Shown: positions 1-6,868 of the stretch, one piece after another
Layout of the letters: each line of letters begins with the position of its first letter
Position numbering within the stretch: position 1 is the stretch's first letter
Assembly: GCA_964353405.1 (NCBI GenBank)
Contig: CAYGWJ010000495.1
Location: 1 to 11,220 of the forward strand
Direction of reading: 5' to 3'
From: JBGLNJ01 sp964353405
GTDB taxonomy: Bacteria > Chloroflexota > Anaerolineae > Fen-1058
DNA: 11,220 nt
The notes under the pieces: generated by a model
The model's input: the letters and a program-made list of their open reading frames with translations, nothing else
What the model was told of the DNA's origin: nothing
Database searches by the model: none
Made by a program: the position numbers and the translations under genes

Positions 1-140
1 GGCCCCCTCCTGTGGGCCAAGAACGGAACGTGTGAGATACGTCCTATTTTGCCACAGGTGGGGGTAAAACGTTAAAGACTACCGAGTTCGGTAGCCTATT
101 CAACCATGAAAATGGCCTACTCGGACTTTCCGAGAGGGCT
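1..140. mobile_element. Possible end of an insertion sequence (boundary near 140)
   Basis: The homology of the minus-strand membrane-protein gene stops abruptly near position 141, and the sequence to its left is full of small palindromes. CTACCGA/TCGGTAG lies at 79-85 and 88-94, and CTCGGA/TCCGAG at 120-125 and 129-134. The plus frame from position 1 is open to a TAA at 73-75 and would give a 24-residue C-terminal tail. The first palindrome follows 3 bp after that stop, as expected for a transposase tail, its terminator and the element end. The minus frame is open there too, and 24 codons prove little. No transposase family was recognised and no target duplication can be checked in this window. 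A chimeric assembly join or simple gene decay would look the same. Confidence 0.33.
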
Positions 141-549
141 CCATCACGTAAGGGGAAAAGACATAGGCTGTCGCAGCCACCACGCCTGAGCCTGGCCCAA
201 ACAGATCACGCACCCAGGCGTACATCCCTACCGCTGCGCCGACGAGTGCCAGGCCCAGCGTGAGACGGAGGGCCATCAGCGCATCCAGCCCTAGCAGCCG
301 GAAGGGTTCCGCCACATAGTAAAGCAAGGGCGGGTAGTAATTCGAGAGCGGAAAGCCATAGCCGTACCCCAGGAAGGGCATCCAGCGTGTGTAGAGCGTG
401 CCGTGCCGAATGAGCGCATCCCACGCTACCTGGCTATAGATATGGAGCTCAGAATCGTGACCGTAGGGCAGTCCATGAGCAACGGTCAACCACACCGCGA
501 CCACGCCCACACACACTCCGGCCCACAAGCCTCGGTCTACTCGGGTCAA
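100..549 (-). pseudogene. Truncated PTPS-related multispanning membrane protein, N-terminal part
   Basis: This frame encodes 149 residues. The first 135 or so look like the start of the bacterial membrane family annotated as 6-pyruvoyl-tetrahydropterin synthase-related, which resembles GT-C glycosyltransferases and normally has 500 or more residues. Visible signs are a first membrane segment at residues 8-26, an HDSELH motif in the following loop, then YGYGFPLSNYYPPLLYY, further membrane segments near 90-112 and 118-136, and AYVFSPYVM. After YVM the sequence turns into a charged 13-residue tail and stops, so the gene is broken near position 141. The chosen start is TTG at 547-549. It is preceded by AAGGA, which overlaps the end of the upstream gene, and lies 12 bp from that gene's stop, which suggests translational coupling. 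The substrate is unknown. If intact it would act in the cytoplasmic membrane, perhaps transferring lipid-linked sugars. Confidence 0.62.
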
Positions 550-561
550 GTCTCCCGTCCT

Positions 562-1311
562 TCACTTGTTCCTGATGATGATCGGCAAATAGGTATCATA
601 CTTGCCGACTCCCATATCACCGTACCGACTAAGTCCGCGCAGCCAGGCTGTCAACACATTGTTGACCGGGTCCAGCGTTTGACCTTCCCCAAGTCGTGCC
701 CTGACGACTTCCCAACGCGCCGACACCCACCGGTATAGCTGGAGCGTCTTTTCATCAAGCCCCCTCGCGTCGGCGTCCGAGTAGTGGATGGTGACTGTCA
801 CCGTTGTTTCGAACGTAAAGCTGGTGAGAAGCTGCCCATCCCAGTAGGCGTCCAGATCGAAGGCATGACCGGCAAAGCGCAGACCAGGTGAGATTGGCTC
901 TGTGAGTAAGAGAATCGGCGTAATGGTTATCTCAGTGGTGCGGGTGACTGCACCCGGCGGGATTTGAACCGTCGTGGTCAATCCCTGGGTATCGGTGATG
1001 ATCAGCAGACCACCCAGATTGGGAACCACAATGATGCCGACAGGGACCTGCGCACTTTCCCAAAAGCCGCCGACGAGGACATACCCGCCGCCACTGAGCA
1101 TGCCCGCCTCTGGTTGACCGATGGTGCCGTTCAAAGTGTAACCCCCGCCACCATTGCTGCCCCCGCCGCTGCCCATCGTGTTCCAGGTCAGGTCATAGCC
1201 GCCACCGGATTGGGCATAGACCCATGCGGACAAGATCAGCAGGAACAGAGCAACCAGTGCCATCAGCATGGCAGCCTTGCAAAGACAGAAGACCCGTCGC
1301 TTGCCCTTCAT
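562..1311 (-). CDS. Exported beta-rich protein with GGGY motifs, ZU5-like region and YLP tail
   Basis: This is a 249-residue predicted secreted protein of unknown function. Residues 1-33 form a signal peptide: a KGKRR basic start, a hydrophobic core at 14-30 and a likely cut after VYA. Residues 35-84 hold a Gly-rich module with three GGGY units and a GTIGQP motif, ending in GGFW. This pattern is widespread in exported proteins of Chloroflexota and neighbours. Residues 115-205 resemble a ZU5-type beta sandwich, with IPPGAVTRTTEITI followed by VTIHYSDAD and LQLYRW. The protein ends in YDTYLPIIIRNK, like the YLPLVLK-type tails common on Chloroflexota surface proteins, which may be a sorting or anchoring signal. 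The start at 1311 was chosen because AGGAGG lies 7 bases upstream. A longer frame exists, but its extra N-terminus is not signal-like. The gene follows the 1335-2717 gene by 23 bp. Confidence 0.85.
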   Translation of the reverse strand: MKGKRRVFCLCKAAMLMALVALFLLILSAWVYAQSGGGYDLTWNTMGSGGGSNGGGGYTLNGTIGQPEAGMLSGGGYVLVGGFWESAQVPVGIIVVPNLGGLLIITDTQGLTTTVQIPPGAVTRTTEITITPILLLTEPISPGLRFAGHAFDLDAYWDGQLLTSFTFETTVTVTIHYSDADARGLDEKTLQLYRWVSARWEVVRARLGEGQTLDPVNNVLTAWLRGLSRYGDMGVGKYDTYLPIIIRNK

Positions 1312-1334
1312 GATTTGCCTCCTTCCTCGCACGA

Positions 1335-2717
1335 TTAGTAGATGGCGACCATGATGGCGCCATTGATAAGGGCCCCTGGGTTGCCGTTCCAGCGATAGCA
1401 CACAAGCTGGTTGCTGTTGACAGTGAAACCGCACGTGACGCCCCGAATATTGAGGTCAGGGTGTCCTATTTCATCATCAACGTCCGTGGCCGTGGCCGTA
1501 AAGAAGCGATCATCCACCTTGAAGCCAAAATCTATGGTGCAGGTCCCGTCCGTTACCCCGTTCGTGATAGTGACCATGCCGCCCACGCTGCTAAAAGAGC
1601 GTACTATAGACGAGCTATGCTTGCTGCAGTCGGCGTAAACGGCGGCTTTCACCAGCCCGTTTCCTGTGCGAAGCTGGGAAAGGTTGCCCTGTTCGTCCGC
1701 GGTGATAACGTCTGAACCGCCAGAATTGACGATTCGGAAAGTGCCGTTTTCGCCGCCGTCATTGTCCAGCCTCACCGTGACGTCATTGTTGCTGGAAAGA
1801 ATCAGATTGCTGTTCGCATTGCCAGGATCGGTGTTGAGCCTGCCGACTGCTCCGCCCAAGACCAAGTCTCCGTGGTCGCTGGCGCTATCAAACCAGCCGC
1901 CGTAGCCGGTGCCACTGTTATAGCCGTACACGCCGATGCCTCCGGTGCTCTCGCCACGCACACCAGTGCCCGCCCCTTCGTTGTGGCCCAAAACACCGGC
2001 CCAGTTATTACTCTGGTTCCAGCCCAGGACAGCATTCGAGCCATCGCTCCGACCAGCAACTCCGGCGCTGGCGCCTCTGTTTTCACCATAGATGGCCGGC
2101 CGCCAGGTGTTGCCGCTGTAGTTGATGGCCGAGATAGCGTAACCACCGCCGCTCGGCGATGGATCTGTGTTGTACAGTTGTAGCACTGGTCCGTTGTACA
2201 CACTCCCGCTGATGACGGCCCCGGGCTGCAGCGAAAGCGCATAAGGCGCCGCAGTGATGAGTTGGCGACCCAGGTCGGCATAGCCGCTATCGCCGGGGCA
2301 CTGGACCTGGATGCCCAGCCAGCGCGCGTCGCCCGTAAACGCCGCGCCAAAGTCGAGTGGCACGGTAAACAGGCTGTTGTTCACCGGCACAGTGGAAATG
2401 ATGGGTCCACCCACCTGGTTGCCGCCACTCGGCTGGTCATACAGACGAAAGTCCATCGAGCAGTTGCCAGTGACCGGGGTCGCGCCTTTCTTGAGCTGGC
2501 CCTGGTACGTGAAAGCTGCGCCTACCTGTGATCGCGGCCCAAGCGCAGGCGGTGCAACCTGCATGCCCTGCGGGGCGTGGTTGCCCGTATTGACTGGCGT
2601 GGGTTTGTCCGGTGGCTGCGGGCCAGGGTCCTGGGCCGCGGCTCCGCCGGTCAGCCCGAATAGCAAGACCGATACGATGACGACATTCAGGACGTTGAGC
2701 CAAAAGTTGGGCTTCAT
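1335..2717 (-). CDS. Exported modular protein with FTYQGQL module and Gly-rich repeats
   Basis: This is a 460-residue predicted exported protein. Residues 1-28 are a signal peptide with an AAA|QD cut site, followed by a Pro-rich linker (30-62). Residues 68-163 form a recognisable module that runs from FTYQGQL through MDFRLYD and ARWLGIQV to LITAAPYALSL. It recurs in large secreted proteins of Chloroflexota, Planctomycetes and Bacteroidota, but I know of no assigned biochemical role. Residues 205-277 carry short Gly-rich repeats of the GVxGxSxGxxGVxG kind (IYGENRG, VLGHNEG, GVRGESTGG, GVYGYNSGT). These resemble beta-helix or tail-fibre-like surface stalks. The C-terminal 105 residues are beta-rich with Cys364, Cys393, Cys429 and Cys440, which could form disulfides outside the cell. 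The start at 2717 has AGGAGGTG upstream at good spacing. It is the first gene of the minus-strand operon. Confidence 0.87.
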   Translation of the reverse strand: MKPNFWLNVLNVVIVSVLLFGLTGGAAAQDPGPQPPDKPTPVNTGNHAPQGMQVAPPALGPRSQVGAAFTYQGQLKKGATPVTGNCSMDFRLYDQPSGGNQVGGPIISTVPVNNSLFTVPLDFGAAFTGDARWLGIQVQCPGDSGYADLGRQLITAAPYALSLQPGAVISGSVYNGPVLQLYNTDPSPSGGGYAISAINYSGNTWRPAIYGENRGASAGVAGRSDGSNAVLGWNQSNNWAGVLGHNEGAGTGVRGESTGGIGVYGYNSGTGYGGWFDSASDHGDLVLGGAVGRLNTDPGNANSNLILSSNNDVTVRLDNDGGENGTFRIVNSGGSDVITADEQGNLSQLRTGNGLVKAAVYADCSKHSSSIVRSFSSVGGMVTITNGVTDGTCTIDFGFKVDDRFFTATATDVDDEIGHPDLNIRGVTCGFTVNSNQLVCYRWNGNPGALINGAIMVAIY

Positions 2718-2765
2718 ATCAGCACCTCCTTGTGCCATAGTTATTGCTCACACCGCTGTTGAGTA

Positions 2766-2771
2766 AATATA
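2766..2771 (-). promoter_or_regulatory. -10-like box upstream of exported-protein operon
   Basis: Read on the minus strand the bases are TATATT, a 5/6 match to the sigma-70 -10 box, in the only strongly AT-rich patch of this spacer. It lies about 49 bases before the ATG at 2717, a normal leader distance. No good -35 box lies 16-18 bases upstream, so this is a weak call. Confidence 0.25.
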
Positions 2772-2864
2772 TCCGCTGGGACAAACATGCAGTTCCGTGG
2801 CGGGAACAGCCATCACACGCTGGGCAAAAACTACTGAGGACGGGGGCCTTTCCCCAATGAGAGT

Positions 2865-2898
2865 GGCCAGAGCGAGAGCGACAAAAGGCCAGAGCGAG
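2865..2898. repeat. 12-bp direct repeat, 22-bp period
   Basis: GGCCAGAGCGAG occurs at 2865-2876 and again at 2887-2898. The 22-bp period places both copies on the same face of the helix, about two turns apart. This could be a paired binding site upstream of the exported-protein operon. It could also be a remnant of slippage, as the bases between are also GAGCGA-like. No regulator is known. Confidence 0.5.
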
Positions 2899-3002
2899 GC
2901 TGGCGCCTAGAGCAACCCAATTCAATGGGCGAGTTGTGCGTCGCACGGCAGACAGGATCAGGCAGCCTGGCTTCATGGCGGTACCTCAATAACCGATCAG
3001 CG

Positions 3003-3063
3003 ACCTTTGCCCGAAGCACAAGTGAAAGAGGATCAGAAACAAAGTTGGAAGCAGGGCAAAGGT
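3003..3063. repeat. 10-bp inverted repeat with 41-bp spacer
   Basis: ACCTTTGCCC at 3003-3012 is the exact reverse complement of GGGCAAAGGT at 3054-3063. The arms lie just downstream of the stop of the minus-strand gene ending at 3085. The spacer is not itself foldable in an obvious way and no U-tract follows. The repeat could help transcript termination or processing, or it could be chance. A 10-bp match at this spacing is expected about 0.02 times in a spacer of this size, but it is less surprising across the whole window. Confidence 0.4.
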
Positions 3064-3084
3064 TGACGACCAGGCCAAGCTGAT

Positions 3085-5463
3085 TCAACATTTCCGCCCA
3101 TAAACCAGCATCTCGGTCTGTGATACAGGAGGGGATGCCACGCCCAAATCCTCACTTGGCCGAGCGATATAGGCCAGCGCACGCTCGCCATCCATCACGA
3201 TCTCAAGGTAGTGGCCCTCTCGCTCCGAGGGAACGTGGATGACTTTGATGCACTTGCTATACCCGGCCGCCGGCGGCAAAAGAGTCTCCAGATGATTCCG
3301 CGCCCCATTCAGGAAAGCCTGGTTCAGGTAATCGCCCTGCTCTTCTGGGTAGATGGCCAGCGGGTAGATCTCGGCCTCGACCAAATCCTGGAAAAAATGT
3401 GTGCCGTAGGAGGGCTCTGGAACAAGTCCTTGCTGCGCCACAGCGATTTCCACCAGAGCACAGGAATTGCAGATGTCGGCATAGGTGACCGGCACACCCA
3501 GGTCAGGGTTGGCGGATCCCCAACGACCCGGCCCGAGCATGATAAAGTGATGCCCTTCGAGCGCCTTGTCCAGCAAGCCCACGTAGCGCGCCACTTCATG
3601 GCGAGCAAGCGTGTCGGCCAGTTTGCCGTATTCCGACTCATCTACGTAGATCAGGTACTCGACGCAGCTGACCATGCCCTGCGGCACCATGCGAGTGGCA
3701 ATGAACACCTTATTCTGGTCGGGCACATCGGTGGGAATCGGACGAACCTTTTCTCCTCTCATGCTGCTCTGAGGGCGACATTGAAGCAAGTGGAAAGTGA
3801 GCTTGGGCCTGGGCGAGGCCGGCGCCAGGCTGACGGCAAACTCGACGTCAACAGGGTACTCGTAGTGTTGGGACAAAACAGACAGCATACTCTTCATATG
3901 CGGAACGAAATCACTACGCTGCAAAAGTGTATCAAAGGTCAACACCAGGTTGCGTGGAGAGACTCTGGGACCTAACGACACGACCGGCATCAACGTATCA
4001 CCATCGTCCACAGAGACCACCCATCGTAAAGGTGGATAGTCCAGGCCAATCACTTGCTCCACGGGCAACGTCACCAGTTCATTCGTCTCCAGGTTAATCA
4101 AGTCAATAAAGTGCTGGGAATAGCGGCGCATAGCGGCCAGCGACCCTTCCGGGCGGAGCATCGGGTGACTGAGGTTGATCAGGCGCGGATAGTCGTCGGC
4201 GACCCGGTTGACGGCGCGTGTGCCCAGACCGAGCACCAGTCGCACAAAACCATCCTCGCGGCGCAAGCGCGGATGCCAGAGGATGGGCGTACGGCTAAAG
4301 CCCACACCGGCCAGATCCGGAAAAAAGTAACGCCCATAGACCTGGCCCTGCACCTCTTGCAGCAAGATCGCCATCCGCTCATCATAATCGAGCAGACCCA
4401 TGCGACGGCGATAAAGCAATGCATCTGGGTTCGACGCGCTGGCATAGGTGCGGCGGATCGCCAGCATCAGCGCAGCAAGGTTCTCTTCGACCGTGCCCTG
4501 GTTAGGACAAAAGTGACTATCATACTTGCCTGCAAATGAAGTGCCAAATTTGTCTTCGAGCAGGCTGGACGAGCGTACAATGAGCGGCTTTTTGCCCACC
4601 TTTTGCAGGATAGCGTCTAGTTTTTCGATAACATCATCTGGGAAGCGCCCTTGCTCGTAGATGGTCTGGATCGTGGGATAGTCCTGACGGATCTGGTCAA
4701 GCGATTTGTATTTTTGGTTAATATAGTACTCGAGCTGATTGAACGAGATAAAGTCGTAAAAGACATCGGTACCGATAAAATACGATTCGGGCAGAACGAT
4801 TTGCTGGGCCATCAAGGGCGCAAAGGCCTGCAGTATCTTCCAGGCCAACAGCAATCCGGCCGCTTTGCCGCCAATCTTGCCCCGGCCAATACGCCGGGAT
4901 TGGATAAACTTTAGATCTTCGGAGGTGAACCATGTTTTGGAAACGCGGACAAAGTCCAGGTGATCACTGATCATGGTTTTGATCAGTACCACGATAATCT
5001 CTTCCAGGTGGTGGCGCACCTTGGCTCGTTCCGTTTCCGGCAGAGCCTCATAGTCCGAGGCCTGTTTCAGCAACAACTCTAACGGGGCTAGCTCCGGATT
5101 GAAATGCAAATCCAAATCGTCGGGGCTGACGGAGCGACCCGCCAGCAGTTCGGAGATAATGTTTTGAAACAGCTCCAATGGAAAATTGTAAGCAAAGTAA
5201 AAATCAGTTAGATGGTCCTGAATAGTCTGTTTGCGCTGTTCCCAATGCGGCTCGTCTTCTCCCGTCTGTCCAGCCACGCCTTCGCGACGCTGCGAGAGAA
5301 GCGCCTTTTCGCGCACTTCCTTCTCCAATGACTCGGGGGTGATGACGCCACGGCGGAAAAGTTCTGCACGCATTCGCTGGCGAATCTCTTGCCCTAGAAC
5401 GGGATAATTGGCAATTTGCAGGTAAATCGCCAAAATCTTGGGAGCTTCATAGAGTTCAGACAT
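3085..5463 (-). CDS. PEP-synthase-type ATP-grasp protein without phosphohistidine domain (paralog 1)
   Basis: This 792-residue protein carries the PPDK_N (PEP/pyruvate-binding) ATP-grasp domain. Residues 1-185 are a helical N-terminal region. Residues 186-565 hold the ATP-grasp hallmarks of PEP synthase: GGKAAG with Lys200, VRSSSLLED with Arg297, Glu303 and Asp304, SFAGKYD at 309-315, VEFAV around Glu541, and LLQCRPQ with Gln561 and Arg563. PEP synthases continue with a swivelling His domain and a PEP-binding barrel, and neither is visible here. Residues 585-770 instead form another conserved region containing GPGRWGS (644-650), LGVPVTYADI, SYGTHFFQDL (His689) and VPSEREG. The protein can therefore probably bind ATP, but a PEP-forming reaction is not supported and the substrate is unknown. 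It has no signal peptide or membrane segments. The start at 5463 has only a weak SD, but it aligns with the start of paralog 2. The gene follows gdhA by 77 bp and has its own likely promoter. Confidence 0.88.
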   Translation of the reverse strand: MSELYEAPKILAIYLQIANYPVLGQEIRQRMRAELFRRGVITPESLEKEVREKALLSQRREGVAGQTGEDEPHWEQRKQTIQDHLTDFYFAYNFPLELFQNIISELLAGRSVSPDDLDLHFNPELAPLELLLKQASDYEALPETERAKVRHHLEEIIVVLIKTMISDHLDFVRVSKTWFTSEDLKFIQSRRIGRGKIGGKAAGLLLAWKILQAFAPLMAQQIVLPESYFIGTDVFYDFISFNQLEYYINQKYKSLDQIRQDYPTIQTIYEQGRFPDDVIEKLDAILQKVGKKPLIVRSSSLLEDKFGTSFAGKYDSHFCPNQGTVEENLAALMLAIRRTYASASNPDALLYRRRMGLLDYDERMAILLQEVQGQVYGRYFFPDLAGVGFSRTPILWHPRLRREDGFVRLVLGLGTRAVNRVADDYPRLINLSHPMLRPEGSLAAMRRYSQHFIDLINLETNELVTLPVEQVIGLDYPPLRWVVSVDDGDTLMPVVSLGPRVSPRNLVLTFDTLLQRSDFVPHMKSMLSVLSQHYEYPVDVEFAVSLAPASPRPKLTFHLLQCRPQSSMRGEKVRPIPTDVPDQNKVFIATRMVPQGMVSCVEYLIYVDESEYGKLADTLARHEVARYVGLLDKALEGHHFIMLGPGRWGSANPDLGVPVTYADICNSCALVEIAVAQQGLVPEPSYGTHFFQDLVEAEIYPLAIYPEEQGDYLNQAFLNGARNHLETLLPPAAGYSKCIKVIHVPSEREGHYLEIVMDGERALAYIARPSEDLGVASPPVSQTEMLVYGRKC

Positions 5464-5494
5464 AGTGCACTTGATCTCACGGGTAGAAACGAAC

Positions 5495-5519
5495 AGGGGC
5501 GACCCTTCGGATCGCCCCT
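5495..5519 (-). terminator. GC-rich hairpin between gdhA and the ATP-grasp gene
   Basis: AGGGGCGA (5495-5502) pairs perfectly with TCGCCCCT (5512-5519) around a 9-base loop that includes TTCG. The hairpin lies 21 bases after the gdhA stop. On the minus strand it is followed by GTTCGTTTCT, which is only moderately U-rich, so termination may be partial. The -10 box of the next promoter touches it directly, so the same hairpin would also form near the 5' end of the downstream transcript. It could alternatively be a dispersed extragenic palindrome. Confidence 0.6.
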
Positions 5520-5528
5520 ATTATAGCA
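5520..5528 (-). promoter_or_regulatory. Extended -10 promoter for ATP-grasp paralog 1
   Basis: The minus strand reads TGCTATAAT, a perfect TATAAT with the TGn extension, which lets RNA polymerase work without a strong -35. No good TTGACA lies upstream; the region overlaps the gdhA stop codon. Transcription would start near 5513, inside the adjacent hairpin, giving a leader of about 50 bases before the ATG at 5463. Confidence 0.55.
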
Positions 5529-5540
5529 CGGGTCGTTCTC

Positions 5541-6827
5541 TTATACCCAGCCACGCAGCCGCATGGACCTGACCACCTTATCAATGGCAACCAGATAGGC
5601 CGCGTCGCGCATGTAGACCTTGCGCTCGAGCGACATCTGGAGCACATCCGCAAACGCCTTGGTCATCTTTTGATCCAGCCGCTGCAAGACCTCTTCGCGA
5701 GCCCAGTAATAATTCATGTCGTTCTGCACCGACTCAAAGTACGAAGTCGTCACACCGCCCGCGTTGCAGAGAAAATCGGGGATAAGAAAGATACCACGCT
5801 GTTTGACGATCTCGTCCCCGTCCAATGTGGTGGGGCCGTTCGCGCCTTCGGCGATCAGCTTGACGCGCGGGCCGATGCGTGGTGCGGTGTCTTTGTTGAC
5901 CATGCCTTCGAGCGCCGACGGGATTAGCACATCCACGTCCTTGCTAATCCAGGCCATCTCATCCTCGATGACATAACCGGCCGCCTTGGCCTTGACCTTG
6001 TCAATCGTGCCATATTGGTCGGTGATACCCTGTAGAAAGTGCGGGTCAATGCCGTCGGGATGAGAATAGGTGTAAGGCTTTTTATCGGCCAGGTCGTAGC
6101 AGGAAACGCACGCCACATGGCCGCCCAGCACGTCTACAAAGCCGATGGCCGCATACTGTGCCACGTTGCCAAAGCCCTGGATGGAAGCCACGCATTGCTT
6201 GGGGTCCATGCCCAGGTGTTTCATCGCTTCGCGCACGGTATAGATCACGCCAAAGCCAGTCGCTTCGGTGCGCCCCAGCGAGCCGCCCATATCCACCGGC
6301 TTGCCGGTGAACGCGCCCGGCGTATATTGCCCTTGCAGCTTGGTGTACTCGTCCATCATCCAGGCCATCATCTGAGGCGTGGTGCCTACGTCAGGCGCCG
6401 GCACATCCGTGCGCGGGCCAATGTTCTTCCATATCTGGTCCACCCAACCACGGCACAGCCGTTCCTTCTCGCTGACCGAGAGAGAGGCCGGGTTGATGAC
6501 CACGCCGCCCTTGCCGCCGCCCAATGGGATGTCGGCCACAGCGCACTTCCAAGTCATCCACATGGCCAGCGCACGCACCGTGTCGAGTGTCTCATTGGGA
6601 TGGAACCGGATGCCGCCCTTGGCCGGGCCGCGCGCGTCGCTGTGCTGCACACGGAAACCAAAGTATACCTCGGTGCGCCCATCGTCCATGCGAACCGGGA
6701 TTTGAAAGCGGAATTCACGCAGGGGCCAGCGCAACATTGTGCGCACTTCGTCCGGTAGCCCCAACAACTCGGCGCCATGATCGAACTGCGCCTGCGCCTG
6801 TTCAAAGGGATTTTGTGCTTCTGCCAT
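5541..6827 (-). CDS. gdhA: Glutamate dehydrogenase
   Basis: This 428-residue enzyme of the Glu/Leu/Phe/Val dehydrogenase family is of normal hexameric GDH length. It interconverts glutamate and 2-oxoglutarate plus ammonia with NAD(P)H in the cytoplasm. Substrate-site residues are in place: GPAKGGIRFHP (Lys70), MTWKCAVADIPLGGGKGG (Lys94 and Lys106) and the catalytic Asp of VPAPDVGT (Asp146). The Rossmann dinucleotide loop is GFGNVA at 218-223. The end of the second beta strand reads VSCYDLADKK (241-250), longer than in common bacterial GDHs, so coenzyme choice is uncertain; Asp245 leans toward NAD. NAGG (355-358) and the C-terminal helix complete the fold. ATG at 6827 has AAGGAG eight bases upstream. 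The gene sits between two ATP-grasp paralogs on the same strand, 122 bp after one and 77 bp before the other. An inverted repeat lies in its leader. Confidence 0.97.
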   Translation of the reverse strand: MAEAQNPFEQAQAQFDHGAELLGLPDEVRTMLRWPLREFRFQIPVRMDDGRTEVYFGFRVQHSDARGPAKGGIRFHPNETLDTVRALAMWMTWKCAVADIPLGGGKGGVVINPASLSVSEKERLCRGWVDQIWKNIGPRTDVPAPDVGTTPQMMAWMMDEYTKLQGQYTPGAFTGKPVDMGGSLGRTEATGFGVIYTVREAMKHLGMDPKQCVASIQGFGNVAQYAAIGFVDVLGGHVACVSCYDLADKKPYTYSHPDGIDPHFLQGITDQYGTIDKVKAKAAGYVIEDEMAWISKDVDVLIPSALEGMVNKDTAPRIGPRVKLIAEGANGPTTLDGDEIVKQRGIFLIPDFLCNAGGVTTSYFESVQNDMNYYWAREEVLQRLDQKMTKAFADVLQMSLERKVYMRDAAYLVAIDKVVRSMRLRGWV

Positions 6828-6850
6828 GTCAGTCTCTCCTTAAAAGTCTA

Positions 6851-6868
6851 GCGGTAAACGCGTACCGC
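6851..6868 (-). promoter_or_regulatory. Inverted repeat in the gdhA leader
   Basis: GCGGTA (6851-6856) and TACCGC (6863-6868) form a 6-bp inverted repeat around a 6-base centre that itself contains CGCG. It ends about 10 bases before the gdhA SD. It could be an operator or a small leader hairpin that affects ribosome access. The hexamer TAGACT (minus strand) occurs at 6845-6850, 6887-6892 and 6892-6897 around it. No clear -35/-10 pair was found in the 122-bp spacer, so gdhA may be read through from the upstream gene. Confidence 0.35.

Larger units (their letters stand above)
2718..3084. other. 367-bp gene-free spacer
   Basis: No convincing gene was found here. A minus frame at 2719-2976 starts behind a weak GAGG, but its 85 residues are Arg/Cys/Ser-rich, match nothing known, and end exactly at the next gene's start. 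The spacer holds a tandem-like 12-bp direct repeat (2865-2898), a 10-bp inverted repeat (3003-3063) and an AT-rich -10-like box (2766-2771). It lies between the stop of the large ATP-grasp gene and the first exported-protein gene. It should therefore contain the end of one transcript and the promoter of the next. No classical hairpin-plus-U-tract terminator was seen. Confidence 0.6.

Noticed and set aside
1080..1215. Repeated ccgcc/gccacc blocks that look like a DNA repeat array
   Set aside because: They encode the Gly-rich GGGY module of the exported protein on the minus strand; unit length is irregular and there are no CRISPR-like spacers.
1312..1434. Longer N-terminus (41 extra residues) for the ZU5-like exported protein
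   Set aside because: It would overlap the upstream gene by 100 bp and lacks signal-peptide character, while the internal ATG at 1311 has an excellent SD and begins a clear signal peptide.
2719..2976. 85-residue minus frame with a weak GAGG before its ATG
   Set aside because: The composition is rich in Arg, Ser and Cys, there is no signal peptide or family resemblance, and it runs through the likely promoter and SD of the next gene.
3211..3975. 254-codon plus-strand open frame antisense to ATP-grasp paralog 1
   Set aside because: It mirrors the codon pattern of the real gene. The equivalent open frame appears opposite paralog 2 at 7034-7972, as expected from shared coding sequence, and the protein shows no recognisable motif.
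6039..6758. 239-codon plus-strand open frame opposite gdhA
   Set aside because: It lies wholly within gdhA, whose catalytic motifs are intact. Its His/Arg/Ala-rich composition is typical of antisense frames.
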